DNA from: an uncultured Clostridia bacterium
GTDB taxonomy: Bacteria; Bacillota; Clostridia; Christensenellales; CAG-138
Reading direction: 5' to 3'
Assembly: GCA_937900325.1 (NCBI GenBank)
Contig: CALCEX010000070.1
Coordinates: 1 to 64,000, forward strand
DNA: 64,000 nucleotides
Position numbers and translations under genes: made by a program. The notes under the pieces were generated by a model that was not told the origin of the DNA, searched no databases, and worked only from the letters and a program-made list of their open reading frames with translations. Numbering within the stretch: the stretch's first letter is position 1; every line of letters begins with the position of its first letter. Below are positions 33,285 through 41,959 of the stretch, one piece after another.

Positions 33285-34382
33285 TCATTCCACGGTCATC
33301 CCGCCGCCCCCGCAGCGGAACACCCTCATATCGCCCAGGCCCGCCCGCTTCAGCCCCTCGAGGCTCGTGCAGGTCAGAAAGCACTGGCAGTCCTTCATGC
33401 TCTCCAGCAAAAGCTGCTGGCGGCCCTCGTCCAGCTCAGACAGAACGTCGTCAAGTATCAGCACCGGGGCTTCATCCTTGAGCTCCCGTATGAAGGCAAG
33501 CTCGGAAAGCTTTAATGAGAGCGCCGCGGTGCGCTTCTGCCCCTGGGAGCCGAAGGTGCGCACGTCTATGCCGGAGAGGGCTATGCCTATATCGTCCCGG
33601 TGGGGGCCCCTCGTGGTAAAGCCCCGGCGCATATCCTCCGCCCTGCTTTTTTCGAGGGCGCTGAGCATCCCGCCGTAAATGCCCTCCGGCGATTCCGGGT
33701 CTATGTCCGGCTCATAGGCTACCTCGAGCTTTTCCCGGCCTCCCGTTATGCTCCTGTGCAGGTCGTAGGCTATCGTGGAAAGGCCGTCCATGAAGCCGCA
33801 GCGCTCCATTATGATATCCTCGCCCAGCGCCGCAAGCTGCTCGTCCCATGCCTCCAGCATTCCGGGGGCTATCCTGTCCGGCTCCTTTAAGAGGGCGTTG
33901 CGCTGCTTAAGCGCCGAATTGTACCTTTGCAGGCTGTAATAATAGGCCGGGTGGGTCTGGGAAAGCTCCATATCCATGAAGCGCCGCCGCTCCGCCGGGC
34001 CGTCCTTTACTATTGAAAGATCCTCCGGGGCGAACATCACCACATTCAGCAGCCCCATGAGCTCCCCGGAGCGGGAGGCCATCTGCCGGTCTATGAATAT
34101 TTTCTTGCGCTCCCCGTCCCGGAGCTTTATCTCGATAAGGTGGGAGCCGGTGTTGTTGGTAAGCTCCGCCCCGACGTACCCGCCGGCGCAGCCCCGCATG
34201 ATGAGCTCCGCGTCCCTCGAGGTCCTGTGGGACCGGCCGAAGGCGCAGAGAAAAACCGCCTCCACGCTGTTGGTCTTGCCCTCCGCGTTGTCCCCCACTA
34301 TGGCGTTTATGCCGGGGCCGGGGCGCAGGTCGAGGGCGGCATAGCTGCGGTACTGATTCAAGCGCAAGCGGTTGATCTCCAT
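33285..34382 (-). CDS. recF: DNA replication and repair protein RecF
   Basis: RecF is an SMC-like ATPase that helps load RecA at gaps. The start at 34382 follows AGAGAAG and gives 365 residues. Walker A is GDNAEGKT (30-37), the signature and Walker B (APVLILDDVLSELD) lie near 310, and the GPHRDD block near 275 is present. In most Firmicutes recF follows dnaN on the same strand; here dnaN is divergent, 225 bp away. Confidence 0.95.
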   Translation of the reverse strand: MEINRLRLNQYRSYAALDLRPGPGINAIVGDNAEGKTNSVEAVFLCAFGRSHRTSRDAELIMRGCAGGYVGAELTNNTGSHLIEIKLRDGERKKIFIDRQMASRSGELMGLLNVVMFAPEDLSIVKDGPAERRRFMDMELSQTHPAYYYSLQRYNSALKQRNALLKEPDRIAPGMLEAWDEQLAALGEDIIMERCGFMDGLSTIAYDLHRSITGGREKLEVAYEPDIDPESPEGIYGGMLSALEKSRAEDMRRGFTTRGPHRDDIGIALSGIDVRTFGSQGQKRTAALSLKLSELAFIRELKDEAPVLILDDVLSELDEGRQQLLLESMKDCQCFLTCTSLEGLKRAGLGDMRVFRCGGGGMTVE

Positions 34383-34534
34383 CTTCTCTGCCCGCCTGTA
34401 ATACAAAAATTTTACCTGCTGATTTTACCATAAAATCAGGGATTTTTCAATGGCTATTATTATAATAAGAAGAAAGCATTGCAAAAATGCATAAATATGC
34501 GTAAGATGCATATCGCGGCGCCCCACAAAAATAT

Positions 34535-34562
34535 TTGCGCCGCCGTTGAAATATAGTATAAT
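34535..34562 (+). promoter_or_regulatory. Promoter of dnaN
   Basis: TTGCGC (34535-34540), 16 bp, TATAAT (34557-34562). The 34383-34607 gap is AT-rich but shows no TTATCAAC-like or TTATCCACA box, so it is not an obvious origin. Confidence 0.6.
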
Positions 34563-34607
34563 AAATAAAAATATAAACGGTATCATCCATTCCAGGGAGG
34601 GACGAAT

Positions 34608-35714
34608 ATGCGCTTTACAGTTGATACGGCTGAGCTCAACGCCGCCGTTGCCACGGTTTCAAAGGCGCTGGGAGTAAAATCCTCAGTTGGCATATTGGAG
34701 GGCATATATGCCGAGGCCATAGGCGATACGCTGCTGCTCAGGTGTACCGACCTTTCGCTCCAGATAGAGGCTACGCTCAACGTGAATATCCAGAAGGAGG
34801 GGGCCTGCGTGCTGCCCGGGCGGCTCTTTTCCGAGCTTGTAAGGAGGCTGCCCGCGGAGGAGACGCTGCTCAGCCTCAATAAGAGCACGCTGCTTATCGA
34901 AAGCGGCAGGGCCACCACCACCATGCAGGTGGAAAACGCCAAGGATTACATCTCCATGCCGGAGGTCAGCCGGGAGTTCTCCGTGGCCATATCCAAGGCG
35001 ACCCTGAAGAGCATGATACGCCAGTGCATATTCGCGACGGCCCAGGACGATTCCAAGCCCATTCTCCGTGGCGTGCTCATAGAGCTCGACGGCGGCCGCA
35101 TGAGCATGGTAGCCCTTGACGGATACCGTCTCGCCATGCGCACCGAGACGGTCACGGTATCGGGCGAGGCGAAGAGCGCGGTCATCCCCGCCCGCGGCCT
35201 TCTGGAGATAAGCCGCATACTGGACGACAGCGACGAGACCATCAGCCTGGTATTCTCCGCCACCCATGTAATGATAGACATGGGCTATACCCGCATAATC
35301 ACCCGCCTTATGGACGGCGATTTCATACGCTACCGCCAGATACTGCCGGAGGGCTGCACCACCCATGTGCGGGTGAACCGCACAGAGCTTCTGGACAGCA
35401 TTGAGCGCGTCTCCCTCATGGCCCGGGAAAGCAGGAAGAACCACATAAAGTTCTCCTTTGAGGATTCTCAGCTCACCATCACCGCCAACAGCGAGATAGG
35501 CGCCAGCAAGGAAATAGTCAATATCGACCGCATGGGCAGCGATATAGACATTGCCTTCAACGCAAAGTATTTCAGCGACGTGCTGAAGGTGCTGGAGGAC
35601 GAATACGTCTGCCTGGATATGAACACCAACATAAGCCCCTGCGTGGTAAAGCCCGAGACCGGCGACGCATACTATTACCTCATCCTCCCCGTAAGGCTGT
35701 TTTCGGGGAATTGA
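34608..35714 (+). CDS. dnaN: DNA polymerase III beta subunit (sliding clamp)
   Basis: DnaN forms the dimeric ring that tethers polymerase III. The 368-residue length and three-fold repeated clamp architecture are normal, beginning MRFTVDTAELNAAV and ending YYLILPVRL. GGGAGGGACGA is the ribosome binding site. The gene has its own promoter, is inverted relative to recF and noc, and is not adjacent to dnaA, which is unusual. Copy 2 of the 3'-UTR repeat follows, then a bidirectional terminator. Confidence 0.97.
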   Translation: MRFTVDTAELNAAVATVSKALGVKSSVGILEGIYAEAIGDTLLLRCTDLSLQIEATLNVNIQKEGACVLPGRLFSELVRRLPAEETLLSLNKSTLLIESGRATTTMQVENAKDYISMPEVSREFSVAISKATLKSMIRQCIFATAQDDSKPILRGVLIELDGGRMSMVALDGYRLAMRTETVTVSGEAKSAVIPARGLLEISRILDDSDETISLVFSATHVMIDMGYTRIITRLMDGDFIRYRQILPEGCTTHVRVNRTELLDSIERVSLMARESRKNHIKFSFEDSQLTITANSEIGASKEIVNIDRMGSDIDIAFNAKYFSDVLKVLEDEYVCLDMNTNISPCVVKPETGDAYYYLILPVRLFSGN

Positions 35715-35735
35715 CGCTTTATTCCTTCTTTCCTC

Positions 35736-35799
35736 CTTCTTTCTCTTTTCTTTTCAGGAGAAAAGAAAAGCAGAAAGAAGCAAAGAGAAAAGAAAAGCC
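35736..35799 (+). repeat. Polypyrimidine/polypurine 3'-UTR hairpin repeat, copy 2 (after dnaN)
   Basis: It starts about 21 nt after the dnaN stop with CTTCTTTCTCTTTTCTTTTC, then AGGA, then a purine arm that ends AAGAAAAGCC. An A-rich linker of about 24 nt separates it from the terminator. Confidence 0.9.
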
Positions 35800-35822
35800 A
35801 GAGTTAAATAAATATAAAAATA

Positions 35823-35850
35823 AAGGAACGGTCTCAGCCGTTCCTTTTGC
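35823..35850. terminator. Bidirectional terminator between dnaN and noc
   Basis: AAGGAACGG (35823-35831), loop TCTCAG, CCGTTCCTT (35838-35846), T-rich tail. Confidence 0.85.
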
Positions 35851-35860
35851 TTTGTTTGCT

Positions 35861-36694
35861 TTATTCGCCCGTTATCTTTATGTGTATATCCACCCCGTTG
35901 TGCAGGTCCTCCTGCTCCACCTCCACGTTCATGCCGGATTCCCTGAGCACCCCGATAGCCGAATTGACGGTGTTCATGAAAAGCCGGTAATCCCGCACCT
36001 GTCGTATTATGGCGGGGCGGGGGGCCGCGCCGGGGCGCTTTTCGTCGTACATTTTATCGAGGGTCTTTTCCACCAGCCTTTCGGTATCCTTTACCGAGAG
36101 GTTCTTTTCCGCCGTGCGCTTTATTACGGCAAGCTGCGCCTGCTCGTCCCTGAGCTTTAGCACCGCCCGGGCGTGGCGCTCCGAAAGGCCGTTTTCCCGC
36201 AGCGCCGACACCACCTCAGGGGACAGCCGCAGAAGCCGCAGCTTATTGGCTATGGAGGACTGGCTCTTGCCCAGCCGCTTTGCAAGCTCCTCCTGGGTGA
36301 GGTTGTAGTTGTTGAGCAGGGCGTAGTAGCACTGCGCCTCCTCCATATAGTTGAGCTCCTCCCGCTGAAGGTTCTCTATGAGGGCCACCATGGCGGAGGC
36401 TTCCTCCTGCATGGAGTCCTCTACTATGCAGGTGACCTTCTCCATGCCGAGGGACTTGCAGGCGCGCAGGCGGCGCTCCCCCGCCACCAGCTCATAGCCG
36501 GAGCCGCTGCTTCTTACCACCAATGGCTGTATCAGCCCCACCTGGCTTATGCTCTGGGCAAGCTCTGCTATGGTCTCGTCGTCAAATGTCGCGCGGGGCT
36601 GGTTTGGGTTCGGGACTATTTTTTCAACGGGTATTTCCAGCAGCCTGCGCTGGCTTTCCGTAGTCCGGGGACGAAGTGTAAATTCAAAGGACAT
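35861..36694 (-). CDS. noc: Nucleoid occlusion protein Noc (ParB family)
   Basis: The start at 36694 follows AGGAGA and leaves 277 residues. The CTP-binding N-terminal box GERRLRACKSLG and the helix-turn-helix LTQEELAKRLGKSQSSIANKLRLLRL are present. The residues that separate Noc from ParB are of the Noc type here: Gln in GKSQ, Lys in ANKL, Arg in LLRL and Arg in SERHA, whereas the second homologue at 56465 has Arg, Thr, Asn and Gly. Noc binds chromosomal sites, associates with membrane and blocks FtsZ over the nucleoid. It follows rsmG, as in Bacillus. Confidence 0.9.
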   Translation of the reverse strand: MSFEFTLRPRTTESQRRLLEIPVEKIVPNPNQPRATFDDETIAELAQSISQVGLIQPLVVRSSGSGYELVAGERRLRACKSLGMEKVTCIVEDSMQEEASAMVALIENLQREELNYMEEAQCYYALLNNYNLTQEELAKRLGKSQSSIANKLRLLRLSPEVVSALRENGLSERHARAVLKLRDEQAQLAVIKRTAEKNLSVKDTERLVEKTLDKMYDEKRPGAAPRPAIIRQVRDYRLFMNTVNSAIGVLRESGMNVEVEQEDLHNGVDIHIKITGE

Positions 36695-36755
36695 TATGCG
36701 TTCTCCTGATAAATTTGTTTTTTCTAAAACGGCCGTCAGCCATTTCCGCGAAACC

Positions 36756-37445
36756 CTAAAGGGGCTTCTTGTCAACGGTTCCCGCCTTGCGGGGGTATGC
36801 CTTTGGGGTGGGCTTATGCTTTGTGAGTATGACCACGCAGCGCTCCCCCCACTCCGCCGGGTATGACCTTATCTCCCCGGCGCAGCATAAAAGCTCCAGC
36901 GCCCTTTCGCCCTCCCTCAGCTCCGCGGCGGCCTGAGGGCCCTTATACATGAGGGACCTGCCCCCTACCCTGAGGAAGGGCACGGTGTATTCCGCAAGGG
37001 GGGACACCCGGGCTACCGCGCGGGACACGGCGATGTCGAATTTTTCCCGAAGGGCGGGGCTCCTGCCTGCGTCCTCCGCACGGGCGTGTATGCATTCCGC
37101 GTTTATATCGAGCTCCTTGCATACCTCCCTTAAAAAGCCTACGCGCTTATTGAGCGAATCGAGCAGCGTCACCCTCGCGTCCGGCCTTGCTATGGCTATG
37201 GGCAGCCCGGGGAAGCCCGCGCCCGTGCCGACGTCTATGATTTTCGCCCCCTTTGGAATAAGCTCGAGGGGCAGCAGGCTGTCCGCAAAGTGCTTTTTCA
37301 GTACCTCCTCCTCGCCGGTTATGGCGGTAAGGTTCATGCGGCTGTTCCAGTCCGTTAGCATATCGTAATAGCGGCAGAGCTTTTGGGCCTGCTCCTCCGT
37401 CAGCCCCGCCGCGGGTATGGTATTTATTACGGTCTGTATATCCAT
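36756..37445 (-). CDS. rsmG: 16S rRNA (guanine-N7) methyltransferase RsmG
   Basis: RsmG (GidB) methylates G527 of 16S rRNA with S-adenosylmethionine. The 229 residues contain KIIDVGTGAGFPGLPIAI (SAM loop, about 68-85), LLDSLNKRVGFL, and SRAVA near 140. The ATG abuts the mnmG stop and uses GGAGGG inside the end of mnmG, so the two are translationally coupled. The order mnmG-rsmG-noc is conserved in Firmicutes. Confidence 0.96.
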   Translation of the reverse strand: MDIQTVINTIPAAGLTEEQAQKLCRYYDMLTDWNSRMNLTAITGEEEVLKKHFADSLLPLELIPKGAKIIDVGTGAGFPGLPIAIARPDARVTLLDSLNKRVGFLREVCKELDINAECIHARAEDAGRSPALREKFDIAVSRAVARVSPLAEYTVPFLRVGGRSLMYKGPQAAAELREGERALELLCCAGEIRSYPAEWGERCVVILTKHKPTPKAYPRKAGTVDKKPL

Positions 37446-39317
37446 CTATTTTCCCTCCAGCAGCCTGAGCTGTATCAGCAGCACCCCTATATCCGCCGGG
37501 GACACGCCGCTTATGCGCCCGGCCTGGCCTATGCTTCTCGGGCGTATGGCGGAAAGCTTCTGCCTTGCCTCAAGGCGGAGCCCCTCCATATGGGCGTAAT
37601 CCACCCCCTCCGGTATGAGCATATCCTCCTGCTGCTTGAGCCTTTCCACCTGCTGCTTCTGTTTTTCTATGTAGCCCTCATAATGGGCGGATATTTCCAC
37701 CTGCTCCCGCGCCTCGTCCGAAATTTCCGGAAGGCCGGATACCCGCATGAGGTCGGTATAGCTTATGCCCTCCCTGCGCAGCACGTCCATGAGCCTTGCG
37801 CCGCTTTTGAGCCCGCCGCCGCCCTTTTCTGAGAGCAGCTCCATAAGCCCCTCCTCCGGGCGCGCCGTCTTGTTCAACGCGGCCATGGCCTTTTCCATAT
37901 CGCTTTGCTTTTCCATCAGCCTTGCGTAGCGCTTTTCGGATATGAGCCCCGTCCTTCTCGCCTTTTCCGTAAGCCGCAGGTCGGCGTTGTCCTGCCTGAG
38001 CAGCAGCCGGTATTCGGCGCGGGAGGTCATCATCCTGTAAGGCTCGTTTGTGCCCTTTGTCGCGAGGTCGTCCACCAGTACCCCAATATATGCGTCTCCG
38101 CGGGAAAGTATGAAGGGCTCCTCGCCCTTTAAGTAAAGGGCGCAGTTTATGCCGGCGTAAATGCCCTGGGCGGCGGCCTCCTCATAGCCGGAGCTGCCGT
38201 TTATCTGCCCCGCGAAGTACAGCCCGGGTATATCCTTGCTGCCGAGGGCGGTATTCAGCGTGTTGGGGTCTATGCAGTCGTACTCTATGGCGTAGCCCGC
38301 CCGCATTATCTCCGAGCGCTCGAGCCCCGGTATGGTGCGCAGCATTTCCACCTGAACGTCATAGGGCAGACTGGTGCTCATTCCCTGAACGTACATCTCG
38401 TCCGTGGAAAGCCCCTCCGGCTCGATGAAAAGCTGGTGCCTGTCCTTATCCGCGAACCGCTTTATCTTATCCTCTATGCTGGGGCAGTACCTTGTGCCGG
38501 TGCCGGTAACAAGGCCGGAATACATGCTGCTCCTGTGGATATTGTTCAGTATTATCTCGTGGGTGCGATGGTTGGTATAGGTAAGGTAGCAGGGCTGCTG
38601 CGGCCTTTCCCCCTTATCGCTCAGGAATGAAAAGCAGGGAGAGGGCACGTCGCCGTACTGGGGCTCCATCCTTTCAAGATCAAGGCTGCGCCTGTTTACC
38701 CTTGGGGGGGTGCCGGTCTTGAAGCGGCGGAGCCTGAAGCCAATATCCTCAAGGCTCGCCGAGAGCGCGTTTGAGCGGAGCATGCCCGAAGGCCCCGACT
38801 CCGTAACGTAGTCGCCTATGAGCACGCGGCTTTTAAGGTAAACCCCCGTGGCCACAACTATGCCCCGGCAGCGGTACTCTATTCCGCCGCCCGCGATTAT
38901 GCCCGCCACGCGGCCATTCTGAAGCAGTATCCTCTCGCATTCGCCCATCCTGAGATCCAGCAGCGGCTCCCGCTCCAGCGCGCGCTTCATCCTCTCGTGA
39001 TACCGGCGCTTATCCATCTGCGCCCGGAGGGAATGAACGGCGGGGCCCTTGCCGGTGTTGAGCATACGTATCTGAATGAAGGTATCGTCCGCCGCCGCGC
39101 CCATTTCACCCCCCAGCGCATCCAGCTCCCGCACAAGGTGTCCCTTTGAGGTGCCGCCTATGGCCGGGTTGCAGGCCATGAGGGCCACGCTGTCAAGGTT
39201 CATGGTAAGGCAGAGGGTCTTAAGCCCCATGCGGGCGCAGGCGAGCGCCGCCTCGCAGCCCGCGTGACCCGCGCCCAGCACCGCCACGTCGTATATTCCG
39301 CCCAGATATGTGTTCAT
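37446..39317 (-). CDS. mnmG: tRNA uridine 5-carboxymethylaminomethyl modification protein MnmG
   Basis: MnmG (GidA), with MnmE, modifies U34 of certain tRNAs using FAD and methylene-THF. The 623 residues show the FAD loop GAGHAGCEAALA (13-24), the conserved ACNPAIGGTSKGHLVRELDALGG, and the DYVTESGPSGMLRSNALSASL region, described by its ends. AGAGGTAA precedes the ATG. Its partner mnmE, usually just upstream on the same strand, is divergent here with 139 bp between the starts. Confidence 0.96.
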   Translation of the reverse strand: MNTYLGGIYDVAVLGAGHAGCEAALACARMGLKTLCLTMNLDSVALMACNPAIGGTSKGHLVRELDALGGEMGAAADDTFIQIRMLNTGKGPAVHSLRAQMDKRRYHERMKRALEREPLLDLRMGECERILLQNGRVAGIIAGGGIEYRCRGIVVATGVYLKSRVLIGDYVTESGPSGMLRSNALSASLEDIGFRLRRFKTGTPPRVNRRSLDLERMEPQYGDVPSPCFSFLSDKGERPQQPCYLTYTNHRTHEIILNNIHRSSMYSGLVTGTGTRYCPSIEDKIKRFADKDRHQLFIEPEGLSTDEMYVQGMSTSLPYDVQVEMLRTIPGLERSEIMRAGYAIEYDCIDPNTLNTALGSKDIPGLYFAGQINGSSGYEEAAAQGIYAGINCALYLKGEEPFILSRGDAYIGVLVDDLATKGTNEPYRMMTSRAEYRLLLRQDNADLRLTEKARRTGLISEKRYARLMEKQSDMEKAMAALNKTARPEEGLMELLSEKGGGGLKSGARLMDVLRREGISYTDLMRVSGLPEISDEAREQVEISAHYEGYIEKQKQQVERLKQQEDMLIPEGVDYAHMEGLRLEARQKLSAIRPRSIGQAGRISGVSPADIGVLLIQLRLLEGK

Positions 39318-39375
39318 ACGTTAAATTACCTCTTATTTTCTTCCATGCTACATTATAGCAGAAAACCCGCCCTGT

Positions 39376-39413
39376 GGGAAATATTTTTATTTCCCGATGC
39401 GGTATAGTATAAT
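39376..39413 (+). promoter_or_regulatory. mnmE promoter with overlapping inverted repeat
   Basis: A perfect inverted repeat GGGAAAT (39376-39382), six bases, ATTTCCC (39389-39395) covers the expected -35; TATAAT is at 39408-39413. The arms equal the half-sites of the Noc consensus ATTTCCCGGGAAAT but in the opposite order, so a Noc site is unproven. Confidence 0.5.
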
Positions 39414-39456
39414 ATATCCGTTATTTCAGGCAAGCGCATCAGGAGAAAAACACGAT

Positions 39457-40773
39457 ATGACCGACACCATTTACGCCCTTTCCACCCCCGTCGGCGGGGC
39501 GATAGCCGTTATACGCATAAGCGGCCCGGGTACCCTTCCGGCGCTTCGGGCGGTATTCAACGGCAGGATAGAGCACCGCTACGTTTCCCACGGCAGCATA
39601 ACCGGGGCGGACGGCGCGCCGATAGACGACGCCATGGCGGTATACTTCCGCGCCCCCAACAGCTACACCGGGGAGGACATGGCGGAGCTTTACATCCACG
39701 GCGGCTACGCCGTATCCAAGGGGGTGCTGTCCCGGCTTTCCGAGCTGCCCCTTCGCCCCGCCGGGCCGGGGGAATTCACGCGGCGGGCGTTTATGAACGG
39801 CAAGCTGGATCTTGCCCGGTCCGAGGCGGTAATGGACCTTATCAACGCCTCCTCCGCCCGCTCCGCCTCCTCGGCGCTGGAGCAGCTTCAGGGCGCGCTT
39901 TCCCGGCGCATAGAGTCGGTCGAGCGGGAGCTTATAGACCTGCTCTCCGGCATAGACGCGGCGATAGATTATCCAGAGGAGCTGGAGGAGGACGTATTCT
40001 CCGCCCTGCCCTCCGGAATACGCTCGGCAAAGGCCGAGGTGGATTCCCTCATATCCGGCGGCATGGCCTCAAGGATGATACGGGAGGGGGCGCGCATAGC
40101 CATATTAGGAAGGCCCAACGCGGGCAAAAGCTCGCTTTTCAACGCCATGCTGGGGGAGGACCGCGCCATAGTCACCCCGGAGGAAGGCACCACCCGCGAC
40201 ATATTGGAGGGGACGCTGCTGATAAACGGCATAACCGCCCGCCTTTTCGATACGGCGGGCCTGCGGGAGGCGGGCTCCGCCGCGGAAAGCATAGGCATAT
40301 CCCGCGCGCGGGAGATAGTGGATAAGGCGGATCTTCTGCTCATTGCCATGGACGGCGGCGTGGAGGCCACAAATGAGGAGCGGCGGCTGCTCTCCTCCCC
40401 CGGGAGAAAGCTTGCGGTGATATGCAAAAGCGACGTTTCGGAGGGCGACAGCGCCTTCGCCCTCGCGGGGGAATACGGCGTGGAGGCCATAGGCGTGAGC
40501 GCGGTCACGGGCGACGGTGTGGCGGCGCTCATAGACCGCGTTGCGGAGCTTATCGCGCCGGAATGCGAAAGCGCCCTCGTCACAAACAGCCGCCATATAG
40601 CTGCGCTTCGGGAATGCTCCGCTGCGCTCTCCTCCGCCCTTCAGACACAGGAGGCGGACTGCGCGGCGACAGACCTGCGCGCAGCCCTTATCGCGCTGGG
40701 CGAGATCACCGGCAGAAGCGTGGACGCGGACGTTGTGGACAGGATATTCTCCCGCTTCTGCGTGGGGAAGTGA
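39457..40773 (+). CDS. mnmE: tRNA modification GTPase MnmE
   Basis: MnmE (TrmE) is a potassium-dependent GTPase that works with MnmG. The start at 39457 follows AGGAGAA and gives 438 residues. The N-terminal folate domain opens with TDTIYALSTPVGGAIAVIRISG (noted by its first and last residues), the G domain has GRPNAGKSSLFN near 220, DTAG, and the C-terminal cysteine motif FCVGK ends the protein. The gene is inverted relative to mnmG and jag and is followed by copy 3 of the 3'-UTR repeat. Confidence 0.96.
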   Translation: MTDTIYALSTPVGGAIAVIRISGPGTLPALRAVFNGRIEHRYVSHGSITGADGAPIDDAMAVYFRAPNSYTGEDMAELYIHGGYAVSKGVLSRLSELPLRPAGPGEFTRRAFMNGKLDLARSEAVMDLINASSARSASSALEQLQGALSRRIESVERELIDLLSGIDAAIDYPEELEEDVFSALPSGIRSAKAEVDSLISGGMASRMIREGARIAILGRPNAGKSSLFNAMLGEDRAIVTPEEGTTRDILEGTLLINGITARLFDTAGLREAGSAAESIGISRAREIVDKADLLLIAMDGGVEATNEERRLLSSPGRKLAVICKSDVSEGDSAFALAGEYGVEAIGVSAVTGDGVAALIDRVAELIAPECESALVTNSRHIAALRECSAALSSALQTQEADCAATDLRAALIALGEITGRSVDADVVDRIFSRFCVGK

Positions 40774-40791
40774 CGGTAATTTTATTTACCT

Positions 40792-40850
40792 CTTCTTTCT
40801 CTTTTCTTTTCAGGAGAAAAGAGTAAAGAAGCAAAGAGAAAAGAAAAGCC
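40792..40850 (+). repeat. Polypyrimidine/polypurine 3'-UTR hairpin repeat, copy 3 (after mnmE)
   Basis: It begins 18 nt after the mnmE stop with CTTCTTTCTCTTTTCTTTTC, then AGGA and a purine arm ending AAGAAAAGCC. The following linker (40851-40925) contains CCAACGGGAAA, also found right after copy 4. Confidence 0.9.
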
Positions 40851-40925
40851 CAGGGGAAACAATAAAAGAAAATAGAAATCGCTGAGAAATCCAACGGGAA
40901 ACGATAATAAGAACCGGGTACAGTA

Positions 40926-40956
40926 AAAGGACGGCGACTTGCCGTCCTTTTGTTTT
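40926..40956. terminator. Bidirectional terminator between mnmE and jag
   Basis: AAAGGACGGC (40926-40935), loop GACTT, GCCGTCCTTT (40941-40950), then TGTTTT. Confidence 0.9.
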
Positions 40957-40966
40957 ATATTATCAA

Positions 40967-41959
40967 TTATTCTTCGCTGCTTTTCGGGTAGACGACCACC
41001 CGGCGGTTGGGCTCCTCGCCCTCGCTGCGCGTCGCCACATATGGGTTGTTCTGGAGCGTGGCGTGCAGCACCCTGCGCTCGTAGGGATTCATGGGCTCCA
41101 GCGTGCGGGCCCGTCCCGTGGCCTTTACCTGATTGGCTATCTTCCTGGCAAGGCGGGCAAGGGTCTCCTCCCTCTTCTCCCGGTATCCCTCGGTGTCTAT
41201 GGATATGCGGGTGTAGCCGTCCTGCTTGCGGTTGCGGTTGACCGCAAGGCTCGTCAGGTACTGCATCGCGTCCAGGGTCTCTCCCCTGTGGCCTATGAGC
41301 ATTCCCGTGGTGGACTTGTCTATGTAAAGGCGCACGCCATCCTCGCCTACATTGGCCAGCACCGTTCCCTCAACGCCCATGCGCTCCAGCATTCCCTTGA
41401 CGAATTCCGCGGCAGGATTGCCCTCCGCCGCCTCCTCGGTGAAGCCCTCCGGCGGCTCCTTGGCCTGATAGCGGGGGCGGCTGTCGCGGTCTCTGCGGCC
41501 GCGGCCGCGCCTGTCCCTGCGTTCCCTTTGCTGCCTCTCGGCGGGATATTCTATCGTCTCCGTCTCGATCGTCTCGACAGTCTCGACAGTCCCGGCGGCT
41601 TCCTCCCGGTTTTCCTGCGGGGCGTGCTTTCCGTCGCCCGCTTCCTCCCGCTCGTCCCTGGGGCCGCGCTCTCTGCGGCCGCGCCTGTCGCGGTCGTTCC
41701 TTTGCTCCCTGCGGTCCCGGCGCTCCCGCCGCTCCCGCTCCTGATATTCAGGCCTGAGATATTCGGGAAGCAATATATCCTCCGGCTCCCTCTCTATGAG
41801 CTTTACTATGGCGGGCTTTGCGCCTATGCCCAGTATGCCCTTGCTTTCATGCTGTATTATGTCTATCTCCACCTCGTCTATGGAGATCCCCAGCTCCTTG
41901 AGGCCGTTGAATATCGCCTCGTCTATGGAGCGGCCCGTGGCCTGGATAGTTCTGAGCAT
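40967..41959 (-). CDS. khpB: Jag/KhpB RNA-binding protein with long Arg/Glu-rich linker
   Basis: The 330 residues hold an N-terminal Jag domain (about 1-55, with SKGILGIGAKPA), a strongly charged disordered region (about 75-180) full of RRER, RDRR and Glu stretches, then KH (about 190-265, with IGHRGETLDAMQYL) and R3H (about 270-325, with ERRVLHATLQ) domains. KhpB binds RNA and influences cell elongation in streptococci. The linker is longer than in most homologues. It overlaps the yidC stop by one base, and the order rnpA-yidD-yidC-jag is standard. Confidence 0.93.
   Translation of the reverse strand: MLRTIQATGRSIDEAIFNGLKELGISIDEVEIDIIQHESKGILGIGAKPAIVKLIEREPEDILLPEYLRPEYQERERRERRDRREQRNDRDRRGRRERGPRDEREEAGDGKHAPQENREEAAGTVETVETIETETIEYPAERQQRERRDRRGRGRRDRDSRPRYQAKEPPEGFTEEAAEGNPAAEFVKGMLERMGVEGTVLANVGEDGVRLYIDKSTTGMLIGHRGETLDAMQYLTSLAVNRNRKQDGYTRISIDTEGYREKREETLARLARKIANQVKATGRARTLEPMNPYERRVLHATLQNNPYVATRSEGEEPNRRVVVYPKSSEE

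Noticed and set aside
31408..33678. A 756-codon plus-strand frame opposite gyrB and recF, and similar long antisense frames elsewhere (for example 26367-28115, 28640-29860, 23200-24303).
   Set aside because: They lie wholly opposite conserved genes, have no ribosome binding sites, and their composition is that of GC-rich antisense codons.
34383..34607. recF-dnaN intergenic region as an origin.
   Set aside because: It is AT-rich but contains neither box type in a cluster.
35711..36160. Reading frames beginning in the 3'-UTR repeats that encode SFSFLFRRKE-like peptides after dnaN, mnmE and dnaA.
   Set aside because: They arise from the repeat's nucleotide sequence, are in different frame contexts and run into terminators, so they are not treated as genes.
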